64,000 bases of DNA from Sepioteuthis lessoniana. Its lineage: Eukaryota > Mollusca > Cephalopoda > Myopsida > Loliginidae. Every line of letters starts with the position of its first letter. Position 1 is the stretch's first letter. Location: positions 54,467,590 to 54,531,589 of the forward strand of contig OY757921.1 of NCBI GenBank assembly GCA_963585895.1. Reading direction: 5' to 3'. A model generated the notes under the pieces. It saw only the letters and a program-made list of their open reading frames with translations, did not search any database and was not told the DNA's origin. Made by a program: the position numbers and the translations under genes. Positions 47,560-59,050 of this stretch are shown in pieces.

Positions 47560-48560
47560 TGTTGTACTCCATGGCTCTGATCTTTTAATGTATAACCATC
47601 TCGACGCTTTTTCTGCAGATTCTGAAATCGCTCTGATGGCCTTTCTCTTTTTTTCTCCTATCATCCCTAAACGACTTAGAATTCTGCATACTGATCTTCC
47701 CGCAAAACCGCGACAGCCAACCTCTATTGGATAACATGCTGTCCGCCATTTGTTAAATTTACATTACTCTACCAGCTCCTAATATTTTTCGAGCTTTCTT
47801 TCGCGGGCCACATCGATGTTTTCCTCCCACGGAACTGCCAGTTCTATCAGCAGCACCTGCCTTATTTCAGTTGACCGAAGAATTAATTCCGGTTGCAGTG
47901 TTGTTGTGACGATCTGCTCTGGAACTTTCAAACGTTTCCCGATGTCTACTTTACACTGCCAGTCTTGAGCGGTATATAGTAGGCAAGAGTTGATTTTACA
48001 CACCGAGGAGAGGCATTCACCAGCTTGGACGAAGTAAATCGGCAGGGCTTCTGATTTGTAGTTGTTCGCACGGATTGCAGTGTCCACTGTATTGGCAACC
48101 GTCCTAAGTACCTGGTCGTGTCTTCAATGGTACCTTCCATCGCCTAATTCTCTTGGACAGGCACTCATTATGTGCCTTAGTGTGCTTTTTCCTGCACACA
48201 GTGGACACGATGGTATTCCGCTCTTCCCCCAAGTAAATAAATTCGCCGGACTCGGTAGTACATCATAAACTGATTCCACTAGAAATTTCAACCGGCAAGC
48301 GTAGGCGTGCCAAATGTCTGACCTGCTTATTTTTCTTTTCACTAAGTTCTCCCATCATGTCCATGCCGAGATAGTCCCACCATTTTGCTTCTTCTTTCAT
48401 CCTCAACGCTAGCGTGAACCTCTTCTTGAATTAGGTTCTGTCTCTGCTTCCCCTTGGCTTTAAGAATTTGAGTACTGGGGAAGAAGCTCAGGCCAGCTCG
48501 ATCTATCGCCACCGTCCCCACGAGAGCCTTCTGCCTTAATCGCTCCTCAGCATCCCCCAG
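47560..48560 (-). mobile_element. C-terminal fragment of an R2/NeSL-type LINE: zinc ribbon plus RLE
   Basis: On the - strand, from 48,560: EERLRQKALVGT (about 48,530), IQEEVHASVEDERRSKMVG (about 48,400), then LVESVYDVLPSPANLFTWG (about 48,260). A zinc motif follows: CPLCAGKSTLRHIMSACP (C-x2-C...H-x4-C, about 48,190). The nuclease-like block reads QPELILRS, VLLIELAVPWEENIDVARERKLEKY (about 47,850-47,790). After a shift comes WRTACYPIEVGCRGFAGRS (about 47,720). The Cys/His ribbon, then P-x-I...IEL-VPWE and E-x2-K-x2-KY, fits the restriction-like endonuclease of site-specific LINEs. The first acidic residue reads as E in PEL, where related sequences have PD. No RT remains. One or two frameshifts. 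Confidence 0.65.
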
Positions 48561-49301
48561 TTCTTTCTTTGCACTCCATTTATTTAGTTATTTCGGAAAT
48601 CATGACGCGTCATTTGTCCATAACGTTCCTTTTCTATAACAGAAGGATCCATAAAACTCTTCTTCACAATGTGATAAGTCCTTGTTTGATCCACTTATCA
48701 CCTGGGATTTATCCCAATTGGAATGAGTCTGGCTATCCATGTAAACTCTGATTAGTGATTGACGCACAGCTATCTTCAGCAAATTTCCTCGGCACTCTAC
48801 CTCCACCGATCTGAAACAAACATATTCATGGCTACAGTGAAGAAGATGACTGAGATGGTACAGTATGTTACAATCCCTGTTTTATGCTAGTGATAGTGTG
48901 ATGTCATTGACGCCGATGTCATTCTCGCCAGGAAATTGTTACAGCTATTCAAAATGGGGTCGTTGACCTTGCTGATGATCTGTTTGACGATTCTACTTCC
49001 CTATCGGATGACATAAATTATTCCTCATTTACTGAAGAGTATTCGTGGAGAGCGCTGATATACACTATATACGACACTCTATTAGGCACTATGGCAGTCG
49101 TTGATATTTCTTCAATTATGTCTTTTTGAACATTTATACAACCTAGTTCTCTCATTTTGAATTTACCTTTCAATGATCCTAGTTTTATCAGTGCTTTATT
49201 ATTGCTGAGGTATTGATCTCATATTGTATCCTTCAAGATATTCTAAAGGTATCAACTTCCTCTACTGAAAGAAGGCAACTCTGTTGATCAGCAAGAGATC
49301 C

Positions 49302-49331
49302 AAAGAAAGAAAGAAAGAAAGAAAGAAAGAA
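49302..49331. repeat. (AAAG)n microsatellite
   Basis: About 7 AAAG units. Confidence 0.9.
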
Positions 49332-49552
49332 ATAGAATATAAAGCTACAACGTTCTAAAGGACATTCTTAGTTTTAAACCACGATTCATTATGTGCATGT
49401 AATTTGGGAATTTCTTATTCAACTTTTTTGACATGCCTCCTATTGATCTATATATATGATTATTTACTGCAATCCATCTATTGTACCAGTACGCTTAATC
49501 CTGTATAAATTCAACCACACATTTTACATGCCGTAATTTTTATTTTTCCTCA

Positions 49553-49663
<111 letters not shown>

Positions 49664-49834
49664 AACGACATGAATACTAAAAAATAATCTACATTCAGCG
49701 ATTGGATATCCTATGTTGCAGATTAATATTTCGTCGCTTCAAAAGCGGTATATCTACTCTTTAAAAAACTATTTCAAGAACTCTTTAAAGGTTATCAAAA
49801 AACTCTTCTTCATACAAACCTTTCTTCCCAGAAA

Positions 49835-51015
49835 AGCTGCAGGTCTCAACGAAATGTCATTGGAAAAAATCTTAGGAAAAATCAGAGCGGTTTTCGAAGA
49901 AATCGATCCACAACTTCACTGAGTCTGATAATCAGTTGACTTATCGAACGAGTGCGTTCAATAAATCTCAAGGCAACACTATTGTTTGTAAATTTCTCCA
50001 AATCATTTGATCCCAATCGTAGAAGGAAGATGGAGCAAATGCTACTAGCATATGATATCCTAAAAAACGGTTACAGCTATACTGATGCTTTATAGAAACA
50101 CGAAAGTAAAGGTTCGCTCACCTGATGGAGACACAGACTTCTTCGACATTGTTGCACCGTATTTGTTTATAATGTCTTGATACATTTCAATCATATTCAT
50201 TAGCACTATATGTATTCCTGCCAGCAGGAAGACAACTTACACTTTACGCTTCGAACCATGAAATACATTAGCACCATATTTGTTTATAATATGCCTACAC
50301 TAACTACTTCGAACGTCAATAGATCTAATAAAAAATGGTTTATGCTAAAAATGACAAGATGCAGACGATATCCAGCAGATACTATTGTGGATACAGACTA
50401 TGCTGGTGATCTAGCTGTTCTTGTAAATACTCTTGACCAAGCCGAATCCATGCCGCATAGTGAACCAAACAGAGTACATGTGTCTTAAACGAGAAGTGCT
50501 AGTCTCTAAAATTAGTTGACCAGTTCAAATACCTCGACAACAATGTCTCACCAACAGAAAGCCGTGAACTGCTATTGATAGGTTATTGATCAAACAGAAG
50601 TCTGAATTGTTCTATCAAATAAAACGGGGTTTCTTCCAAGTTGTGTTTGTAATAATGTACATGGTTGCACTACATAGACGCAGACAAAATGAATAGAGAA
50701 AGAGGTAGATGGGAACTACACAAGAATGTTACGAACTGTTTTAAACAAATCCTGTTAGCAGCACCCCACTGTACGGCCACTTTCATCTTAAAAACCATCC
50801 ATGTAAGACGAGCAAGACATACAGGACACTGCTGAAGAAGTAAGGATGAACTCATAAGTGACGTTCTCCTATGGATTGACGCAATAACTTATTTCATCAA
50901 CTCTGTGTGGACACAGGATGTAGTTTGGAAGACTTGCTGGAAGCGATGGATGATAGGAATGGATGGAGATAGAGTTAGGAAAATCCATGCTGTCAGCGTG
51001 ACTTGATGATGATGG
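49835..51015 (+). mobile_element. LINE-B copy, degenerate with deletion and local duplication
   Basis: RKAAGLNEM (about 49,835) jumps straight to EKILGKI, the QNGFRRN region, so the part with KNYRGIT is deleted. Then come a motif A remnant (KFLQIISF-like, about 49,995) and DGDTDFFDIV (about 50,125). The LAPYLFI segment is duplicated (GCACCGTATTTGTTTATAATG at 50,155 and GCACCATATTTGTTTATAATA at 50,271). A VDTDYAGDLAVLVNTLDQAES stretch (about 50,395) has YADD changed to YAGD. C-terminal remnants run to a GATGATGATGG tail at 51,006. Inactive. The fragment at 63,280-63,450 is its closest relative here. Confidence 0.75.
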
Positions 51016-52914
51016 CATTCACCCCCACTTAATCCAGTCGAATTGGAAAGTCAATTTGGATCAGAAATTCCTCGAGTATTTACATTTTATCCTTCAACGC
51101 AACTAATATTTTGTGCGATTATAACGTGTTTACAAAGTTGGAGCCAGGTAGTTTATCAGGTGTCCATTGTGTTAGTGAATGGCAATCTCGTTCTTATCTA
51201 TTCTAATATTCCTTTTGAAATTGGTGAACTTCCATTCATATAATGTGGTTTCCCGTCTTATATTGTTGCAGTTTATGTGATTATTCTGTATATAATTCTG
51301 CACTAGGAAATGTTCTGCTATTCTAATATAAGCAGATTAGTGAGCAGTATGCCTGCAATGATGTATATATGGCTGCATGAATACTAAGTACACTTTCCCC
51401 TAACTACTAAATGAAAAACTTCTATTCAGTTACAATAAAAGGACACTAAAGTTAACCTAGTTCTGATATTTTCGCTTTGCATTGGTTACAGTATATTTTT
51501 ACGATATAGAATATAGCAGACACGAAAAAGAGTGTGATAAGCCAGTAAACGAAAAAGCTATTCGATACGCTTGCAATGCAAGAATAAACGATAGAAGTGG
51601 ACGAAAGAATCTTGATTTAACATACATTCACGATATCATAATATTAATAAACCCAATTTTTTTTTCACAATGAGCACACACACACGCACACACACACAAA
51701 TATATATAGAGAGAGAGAGGGAGAGAGAGAGATAAACTAAAGAAAAAAGGAGGGAAGAAGAGAGAAGAGACAATCGGACAAAAAGAAGAAGAAATGCAAA
51801 ATACAAGTTTTGGCAATCAGAGCACACGAATATTCAAAAGCAGAAAACTATAAATAAAAACTCACAACTTAAAATACTGTCTCTGTGACTTTAAATTGCA
51901 TACATTAATACATCTTTTTGACAAATTAAACTTAAAGTCATAGTGACAGTTGTGACGGCAAATTAAAATAAAAAAGATCCCCGAATGAGCAACCATTTAA
52001 AAGCGTATGGGAACTGGTGCATTTAAATATTGTTATCACCAAACGGGGAGTTTATTTTTTCACTCGTGTGAAGACGGAGCGATCTGGCACTTGATCCCTC
52101 GTAGAATAAGTCCTTGTTCAGAGTCCTTTCTCGGGCATATAGGAACTGGCATATTATGTGGGGGTTAATTTATAGATAGACTGACTGCCGTTGGCAAAGG
52201 GTTTCCAAATTTCACACTACACACACACACCCACCAAGGCCACTAGTTCTTCCTCCCCTAGAACAATGGAAGATATGGAACTGTAGGTTTAGATGTAATA
52301 ATATTAATTATAGTAGTCGACAACTCCGGTTTCCCGTATAATATTTTTAAAGGAATTCATTGGGCAATTTAAGCAAAAATAACATAAGGCAGAAGAAGCT
52401 GAGAAAGAAACATGAATTAGCAACTTTTTATAGTAGACGATAAAAATGAACAACTTCAACACGTGGGAACATTAAAATATATCAATCTTTTTACTATACA
52501 CGCGGATACATATATTCAACGTGTTGGCTATATTATTTGCGGACAATACATGATTCTAAATGTCTTTCTTCCTTTCTTCCCTTTCCTTCAGTCTTTCTTT
52601 AAATTGAGAGAGAGAGGGAGAGTATATAATTGGATATAGGATTCCTTCGGAGAGTATTTTCTTGAAGGTATGGGTTCCTCTTATCCAAGATACTTTCCGT
52701 CTTCCCCCGGTGATTTCGGCGGTAGTTTCAATATATCTTATCATTTCAACTACTTCCCCTGGTCACTGAATGCAAACATCTGTTGGCTTTCACTCTGACC
52801 CACATTCTTTACTTTCTCCGACAGGCCATGAGGAATTGACCTATATTACTATTCTGTCTTAACGGTCATTCTTTGGGTGGCCTGCTAACTCAAACACGGA
52901 GGGGTAGGGGACAT
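51016..52914. other. No gene; CA/TA/GA microsatellite at 51,671
   Basis: No conserved coding or RNA feature recognised. 52,050-52,300 has more complex composition (GACGGAGCGATCTGGCACTTG..., GTTTCCAAATTTCACACTACAC) and may be an unidentified repeat. Confidence 0.5.
51671..51734. repeat. (CA)n(TA)n(GA)n compound microsatellite
   Basis: CACACACGCACACACACAC, short ATATATA, then a GA-rich run. Confidence 0.9.
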
Positions 52915-53222
52915 TCTTTATCTCTCTCCCCTCAGTGGTCGACCACGTGACACAGTATTATGATTAGGTAGGCGACCGTAGTCGATGGTGAACCGAAGGT
53001 TCCCTTTTCGATAGCTACTACACGAAGGTGTAGAGGAAGGCGCTACTCCTTTGCCTAGATTGCTCCACTTTACTCTTGATCCGTACCTTATAATGCTGAG
53101 TGTTAAGCAAGGAGGCATCAAGTACCATTTTTTAAGTCTTTGGTATGACTCGACCTGGGATTGAACCCCGGTCTCCAGGGCCATTGGCGAACATTCTAAC
53201 CATAATGCCAATGGGCCGGTTT
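52915..53222 (-). mobile_element. tRNA-derived SINE, near full length
   Basis: On the - strand it opens with a tRNA-like head. GGCATTATGGTTAGAATGTTC stands at the A-box position, and GGGGTTCAATCCCAGG (about 53,158) is an excellent B-box. A body of about 230 bp follows (GATGCCTCCTTGCTTAACAC, GTAAAGTGGAGCAATC, CTTCGTGTAGTAGC, GGTCGCCTACCTAATC). Box spacing and order fit Pol III transcription. The body differs from the SINEs at 16,360 and 62,925, so this is a second SINE family. The end near 52,915 is set by loss of complex sequence. Confidence 0.7.
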
Positions 53223-53820
53223 AGTCCAATTACCCAGGGGTATGTGTGTGTGATTTTGGAGATATATGTTGAGTAGACACTCAAGCAGCAAATACGGTTC
53301 TATTAAAAGACATTCATAACAGATGTATGTTTAAATATATTAATCTATTAAATAATACTTGCAGAATTTTCTCACAAAAAATGTATGAATATTTCGTTCA
53401 ATGTAGCTTTTGTTTTTTGTTTTGTTTTTTTCTTAGGAGTTAATTATTCACTTTTATATCAAAGAATAACAAGTATAATTAAATCAACTAAAATAATGTT
53501 TTAATATCTAATTCAATAAGATTTTACACCGTGTGTTCATTCATGTTTGCAAGTGTCTCTCAAATGCATTCCATTTGCAGTGGAAGAAGGGCATTTTAAA
53601 AGCCTCAAATGAAGTGTTCCTCAAACATTTTCTTCGTGCTTTCCAATCAAACTTTATCCTCGTGCATAATAGGAAAATGGAATTATTAAATAACTTTTCA
53701 TTTAATAGCTATCACTGCTATTTACAAAATGAATACGCGTTTAACGCTCTGTATAGAACAGTTTTGTTATCGATTAATTATAATTGCTTTTACTATTAAT
53801 TCGTGTCTCTATTTTTTCAG
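53223..53820. other. Probable intron or intergenic DNA before the GPCR exon
   Basis: AT-rich, without recognised coding sequence, apart from the polypyrimidine tract and AG at its end that define the next exon. Confidence 0.6.
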
Positions 53821-53959
53821 GTAGAACAGCTGACATTTCTTTGGATTCTCTTCGTCCTGATTGTAATCAGTAATTGCATCGTTTTGAGAGTTGTTCTGCC
53901 TGCTCGGATGCGGGGTAGTTCTAGGATGAACTTCTTCGTAATGCATCTGGCCATTGCTG
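53821..53959 (+). CDS. Internal exon of a class-A neuropeptide GPCR (CCAP/NPS/vasopressin receptor-like)
   Basis: The exon is bounded by TCTCTATTTTTTCAG before 53,821 and GCTG/GTAAGT after 53,959. It is 139 bp, open in frame 1, leaving a phase-1 donor. Translation starts VEQLTFLWILFVLIVISN (TM1; the Asn is the conserved N1.50, though the usual GN is SN). It continues CIVLRVVL, a basic first intracellular loop (PARMRGSSRMNFF), and VMHLAIA. The last split codon G/.. would become Asp with a following A, giving the LAIAD motif of TM2. EQ-x-x-x-LW before TM1 and SRMNFF-x-x-LAIAD are characteristic of receptors for CCAP, neuropeptide S and vasopressin/oxytocin-type peptides. The product would be a plasma-membrane G-protein-coupled peptide receptor. 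The other exons lie outside the window or were not recognised. The exact ligand is inference. Confidence 0.85.
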
Positions 53960-55259
53960 GTAAGTTAGCAGTAGTATTCTTCACTTCTTTATATATACAG
54001 AAATGAAAATATAAAAAGTAACGTTGTTTATAACATAGATATTTAAAATTTTATTTCAATCAAAATGACATTCAATTTATAATTCATACATACGAGAAAC
54101 ATTCATCCCTTACGAAAATAAAAACGCGATGATGATGATGATTATATGAAGGAATAGCGTTTTTTAACTGAAAAAAACCCTGTACTAATGTAATTTCCGA
54201 AGAAAAAGAAAGTTGGAATCACTGCTTTCAGGGCGCTTCTCGTACATAATAATGTGTAGCATAGTCACTAACTTCTGCAGTGTCAGTGACAGGTAATCAT
54301 CCGATAGGGAAAGAGAAACCCCAAAACACAATTTGTTTCACGCTTTAAGAACTCTTTTGTAATAAACCTCGTTAAGTTTTTGAGACAATGGAATTATGTG
54401 GAAATTGATAACGATAGATTTTTCACTCAAGTAGAAACAAGCTTTTCTCGAATGGTTCAATAGCTTTCCGTCCACATGACTGCTGATCTCCTCATGTCCT
54501 ATAACCTAAAAAAAAGCGAATCGAGAAATCCAACGGGAATAAAATATTGGAGTTTCACGGAACATCGAACTCGAACACAAAACACTAAGTTAAGATAATA
54601 AAATCTTGCCTCAAGCGAATTCATACATTTAAGATACTTTCTAACAACTTTGAATTTTCTTACATGAATTGATTGAGAGTTGTTTTGCTTTTCACTTATT
54701 CAATATAATAACTGAAAAGCAAAACAACTCTCAATCATTTTTTCTAATTATCATTATTTTTTAAAGTTAAAAATAAAATACCAAGAATTCTGAGCCACCC
54801 ACATTTTACCATTATTAATTAACTATTAAGTACAGTTTAAGGACTGGATCATTGCCTAATGAATTTAACATTAATTTTACAACAGTCCAATTCTATGTTA
54901 TAACTAATTAAAACCTGTTTTCATTTGTTTAAGAGAAAACGTTAGGATTATTTTCTTTTTATCAAAAACTAAATGAATAAATGAAAATCAAATTGCTTTT
55001 TTAAATAAGTGGTGTCTATTTCCTCGGTGAAAATGTTCCTATAATTACACGCAAAATATTGGACTCATAATTTTTTAGAAAAATTATTTCTTGTTTTACT
55101 AATAACCACAAACTTCAACTGAGTGTAGCAAATTATTCAGGATATAATATAAGGTGACATAAAAAATATTTCCTTCATTCAAATTTGATAACTACAACAG
55201 AAAATAACGCGCAAAAGTTTTGGACAGATGAAAAAAAGGCATGAAATGTGATACAAACT
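53960..55259. other. Intron after the GPCR exon; one perfect hairpin
   Basis: AT-rich, no further exon recognised. It contains the foldback at 54,670-54,737. The following exon with the rest of TM2 onward was not found downstream in this window. Confidence 0.55.
54670..54737. repeat. Perfect 25-bp hairpin with 18-nt loop
   Basis: TGATTGAGAGTTGTTTTGCT... (54,670-54,694) is exactly reverse-complemented at 54,713-54,737. The loop is CTTATTCAATATAATAAC. Two further A-T pairs follow outside one mismatch. The arms are not simple sequence. The size resembles a pre-miRNA or siRNA-type hairpin, but a perfect 25-bp stem is more usual for a foldback MITE or a recent inverted duplication. Confidence 0.8.
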
Positions 55260-55920
55260 GTGAGTTTCGGCACCAGGTGTTAGTGTGACTCAGATTGTCA
55301 CCTCTCCGGTCATATCTGGGGGCTTCAGCTCAAACACTTCCGCGACCAAGACTTTCTCTTTCTCTCTTTGGTGTCTTAATCCATCAATTCCTTTGAGTCT
55401 TGGAGGTTGTTTGGTGCCCTGGTGTATCTCTAGCTGACTTAGTGGTTCCAGATGTTGGATAACCAGGAGAAAAACTCCAATGCAAGAGTGTTTAGAGTAG
55501 TACCAAAAGTTTGAAGTCTTTTATACCGTCCTACCCACTCGGAAGTTTGATGGTATGCTAGCTGTTGCTTCAGCTGTATCCTATCAAGGAAACATTTGCA
55601 AATCAAGAAACCTACGCCTGTTTTTTGGACCCCACGTTGAATTATGTCTCAATTCGTCATTTTGTCATGGGTAGTATATTGTGGCTATGACAGACCCAGG
55701 GCTTGTTTATCATCTGCGTTCCTTTCATTGATGTGACCAAGTACTCTTAAGCGTGTCCAAAAATACAACCTTTCTTATAAATTTGTTGAGTTTTAACTTG
55801 ATTAAAGTCCAGAGTGAACTTTAAATTTTTCATTATTAAAATTACTGCGTAACTGATATTTACTGCTTTAAACCCTGAGCTCTTAGATACCGTCCCTTTA
55901 TTGTTTCACTCTGCTTTTAA
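55260..55920 (-). mobile_element. LINE-A 5' UTR fragment
   Basis: This shares GGACCCCACGTTGAATTATG, ATGGGTAGTATATTGTGGCT, CTTGTTTATCATCTGCG and GTTTTAACTTGATTAAAGTCC with 42,330-42,650 of the longest LINE-A copy. That is the region 5' of its coding part. Coding sequence is absent or unrecognisable (55,260-55,560 may be the N-terminal region). It lies within the DNA following the GPCR exon. Confidence 0.6.
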
Positions 55921-56561
55921 GAATTTTATATCATTTGTGTCTCCCTGTTATTGATAAGTAGTTTTGATTTAAAAGATTGACAAGGAAGAATATTCCATCT
56001 TTTTCTTACTTCTCAACATCCTTTAGCTTTCCCATCTTCATTATGTCGTCTACTTATTCTCCGACAACTATTCTTCATTTTTACATTATTTCTATGTATT
56101 CAGACACAATAGGTATACATAATGCAAAGATAAAATACCAAAACAGCAATTTATTTCGATATTGTTGCAAGAGAACTTTATAGATATATTAACTAATTAA
56201 TTTTTTTTCGTTTCTTCTGGACGTTATCACTGAGAGTAGAGCGATATCTTTGATTTTTTTCTTTTTTTTTTCTTCCCTTTGGCCTTATCAGCGTCTGTCT
56301 TCCTAAAGGGTCTAATTACTATATGCTTTTATTTTTACTGAAAAATATATTCCATATACCTCTTATGTGAATTCTTTACTTCTCACTATCTTCTCACGAT
56401 TGGCTTTATTTTCCTCTTCATTATGACGTCTGCTTATTCTCCAAATGCTATTCTTCATTTTTGCATAATTTCTATGTATTCAGACGCAAACAGTATTCAA
56501 AAATCAAAAAGAAAATAGAAAAACATGCAAAATCATTTCGATAGTGTTGCAAGAGAACTTT

Positions 56562-56581
56562 ATTATTTTCATTATTATTAT
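56562..56581. repeat. Short (TTA)n at LINE-A 3' end
   Basis: TTATTATTTTCATTATTATTATAAT, i.e. 3-4 perfect units plus relics, directly before the LINE-A C-terminal codons. Confidence 0.75.
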
Positions 56582-56985
56582 AATGCTCTTTCAAAGCTCT
56601 TCTCATCAGTTTTAACAGTCTTATGACAAAAAGTATTCTCAGTATACAAAGACTTTTGTAAGCATTCTAATAATCTTTGCTGTGGTGTAATCTGAGTGGT
56701 CTTGATTCGTACTCTGATATCCAGTCCTTCTAGTCTTTTTTCCCAGAACATTGAGGACTGTTTCAAGGGCACAAACCAAAATTGATATAACATTCGCTTT
56801 TATGTTCAACAGCTTTTTCAGCTCTCAGGTAAGATCCAAATACTTATCTGTCTTTTCCCTTCTTTTTTTAACTGTAACGTCTACAGGAATGACAAAATCC
56901 ACCAGATGACAAATCCTTTTCTTCTTTTTATTTAATACTTGATCAAGTCTCCAGGCCAACATTGGGGGATTCGTTTGTGTTTCGG
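56582..56985 (-). mobile_element. LINE-A copy, 3' part, interrupted
   Basis: The - strand shows a diverged C-terminus (TTQITPQQRLLECLQ-like equivalent of the ALLRTARILRR region, then KRLEGLDIRVRI) and the RLE region to about 56,985. Inserted DNA then begins. The copy resumes at 57,759, as shown by TTTCAAAGTTCTAAATAATTTTATGCATCTC, which continues GTTTGTATCTCAAAATCCC of sister copies. Confidence 0.6.
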
Positions 56986-57758
56986 TGCCGTTATACACCA
57001 AACGTACGGTCGTACAACCACGAGCTTGAATAGGTTAATTGCTGTATTGCTACGTCTTAAGTAGTAGTTGGACCCTGCTGTGACCCACCGAGGGAAAAGT
57101 TGACGAACACAGGAAATTCTGTCTTAGTTCACAACACAAAAGAGAGTATGAAAGTTGAGTCAATCGCGTTAGCTGGGCAAAGAGAAACAGCATGTCATGA
57201 GGAGAAAGAGAGAGCAGGCACAGACCTGGAATTTCCTTCCTGGTTTTCTGTTGTAGTTCTAACATGCTTGTCCGCTGAATTTGTCTTCACAGATTCGCGA
57301 CTGGTGTGTATGAACCCTTTTCGGAACCCTTTTCGGGGCTCGTAAATGTTCTTCTGTCTTGACATCTTCATGGCTAGTGTTCAACTCACTGTCTTTACCT
57401 CGTCACGTCTTCTAGCCAACTCTCACAAACCGAGCCGCTCCCTTTTATGCGTCTGCTATCGGAGAGAGGACAATATCTGTTTTCGGTAGTTCCACACATG
57501 CGCAGAAGATTTGAAACCCCTGGTTTCTTTTCTAGTCATTTTTAATTAACGCCACCCGTAACTGGCTGACCCACAAGTGGCTTGGCCTAAGTCATTCAGA
57601 GGACATTTTCCCGTTCGCGTAGACTATACGTCTGTTTTTTTCTAAATATTTTCTTCTTCTTCTTCTTCTTCTTCTTCTTCTTCTTCTTCTTCTTCTTCTT
57701 CTCTCTCTATCAGAAATTTGCCTCTTGTTGTTTTTATAATTGGACCTACCATATCACG
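56986..57758. mobile_element. Insertion nested in LINE-A, LTR-like
   Basis: This block of about 770 bp separates two halves of one LINE-A copy. It is more complex and GC-richer than the host. TTTC stands on both sides (56,981-56,984 and 57,759-57,762) as a possible 4-bp target duplication. The inner edges GGTGCCGTTATAC and ATCACGTTACA are not convincing inverted repeats. Size suits a solo LTR. It contains a (TTC)n tract at 57,655-57,703 and a direct repeat (GAACCCTTTTCGG). A short frame on either strand has no recognised domain. Class uncertain. Confidence 0.4.
57655..57703. repeat. (TTC)n microsatellite
   Basis: About 15 TTC units inside the nested insertion. Confidence 0.95.
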
Positions 57759-59050
57759 TTACATTTCAAAGTTCTAAATAATTTTATGCATCTCATTTTC
57801 TAGAACATATTCTGTTTAGTCCATATATCATTCATGAGCATGGCCATGTTTTAAACTCTTGAACAAGTCCCAGTAGATTACCTTTACCAACGTCATGCCT
57901 ACTCTTTCATTTAGTTCGTGCCAGTTTTCTGCATTCACTTAATATATGATTATCCATTTCACCACTGTCACCACAAACCTACACTTGCTATTCTATTGTA
58001 TATTATCAATTTTTCATTTTGTTTTTGTTGCAATTAAAATAGATTCAGTTTTCTCGTCAGGTTACGTGTTTTAGCCATCTCAAACGTAATTTTCATTAGT
58101 CTATCGATTGAAGTGTACAGTCATTTTTTTCTGCAATTTTTTTACTTGCTCTTATTTGAGTCCAAGTTATTTCTTTGGTATTGCTGTCACTGGCGGTTGT
58201 AATTAATATTTCTTTGCTTTTTTTCTTTAATATTTATCGAATCCTTGAATTGTTGCATCCACGCAATCCTCGAAGATGGTGGATCTTTTTTCTTATTATT
58301 TTCTTGACAAATATGTTATCCCACAGGTGTGCATCGTCGTCAGTTTGCTTGCTCTCTGGTCATTTTTTTCTAGTTTAAGAAGGTATCTTACTAGAGAGAT
58401 AACTCAGGCATTTATTCATTTGGTAAAAGATTCTACTCTAGAGTTTGGTATCATGTTTTCTAATTCTTCCGGGATACTCCAAACTTTTTCTTTCATCACG
58501 GCTTTCTTGATATTATCCACTTGTAATATTCCCAGATATGATTATTTTTCATGTGTTCAAATGCTTTCCTAAATGGGCAGTTCTATTCCTTTAATTTTTT
58601 TCATTATAAGCATGGTACATTTTTCAACCCAGAATCCCCTTCTTATACATGGTTTGTATATTATAATAGCTTACATAAAAATTTCTAGTTCTTTTCATTT
58701 TTTAAACATTAACATCAGCCAATATATATAACTGTTTTTTTTTCTTTTCCTGCAAATTCGTAAATTTGATGTCTCGTTTGTATTTCTAGTCTATAATTCA
58801 GTAGTATCATTGCTATTCTGTATATTCGTAGCAATTATGAGTACTTGAGACTTTCCCTTATTAGTCCAGTTAGGGTCATCCATCTGAGAAAATGTTATTG
58901 GTCTACAGTTATTTGGAGTGATTATATTTTAGAGGTTTTTAGTGATCAAGGTAGTGAACGTTTGTCATCTATTCGAGTATTCCTGCTTCTCGTAGGCATG
59001 TGCTTGGTTTCTGAGCTAATCTGTCTTAGATGGAAGTCAAGTTTTTGAAC
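57759..59050 (-). mobile_element. LINE-A copy, 5' continuation
   Basis: Collinear with 31,140-32,300. It has zinc-knuckle/IISECSK neighbourhood (about 57,940), the LTRKTESILIATKTK equivalent (about 58,040) and DVDAxIQRF region (about 58,270). Further on are TREINxGI (about 58,400), YLGILQVDNIK equivalent (about 58,530) and an IKGIELPI/MLIMKK-like region (about 58,600). Only relics of the RT core remain beyond. Heavily diverged. At its end, 59,059-59,080, AATATTATTATTAATGATAATTGTTATAATAG recalls the family's TAA context. Confidence 0.55.
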
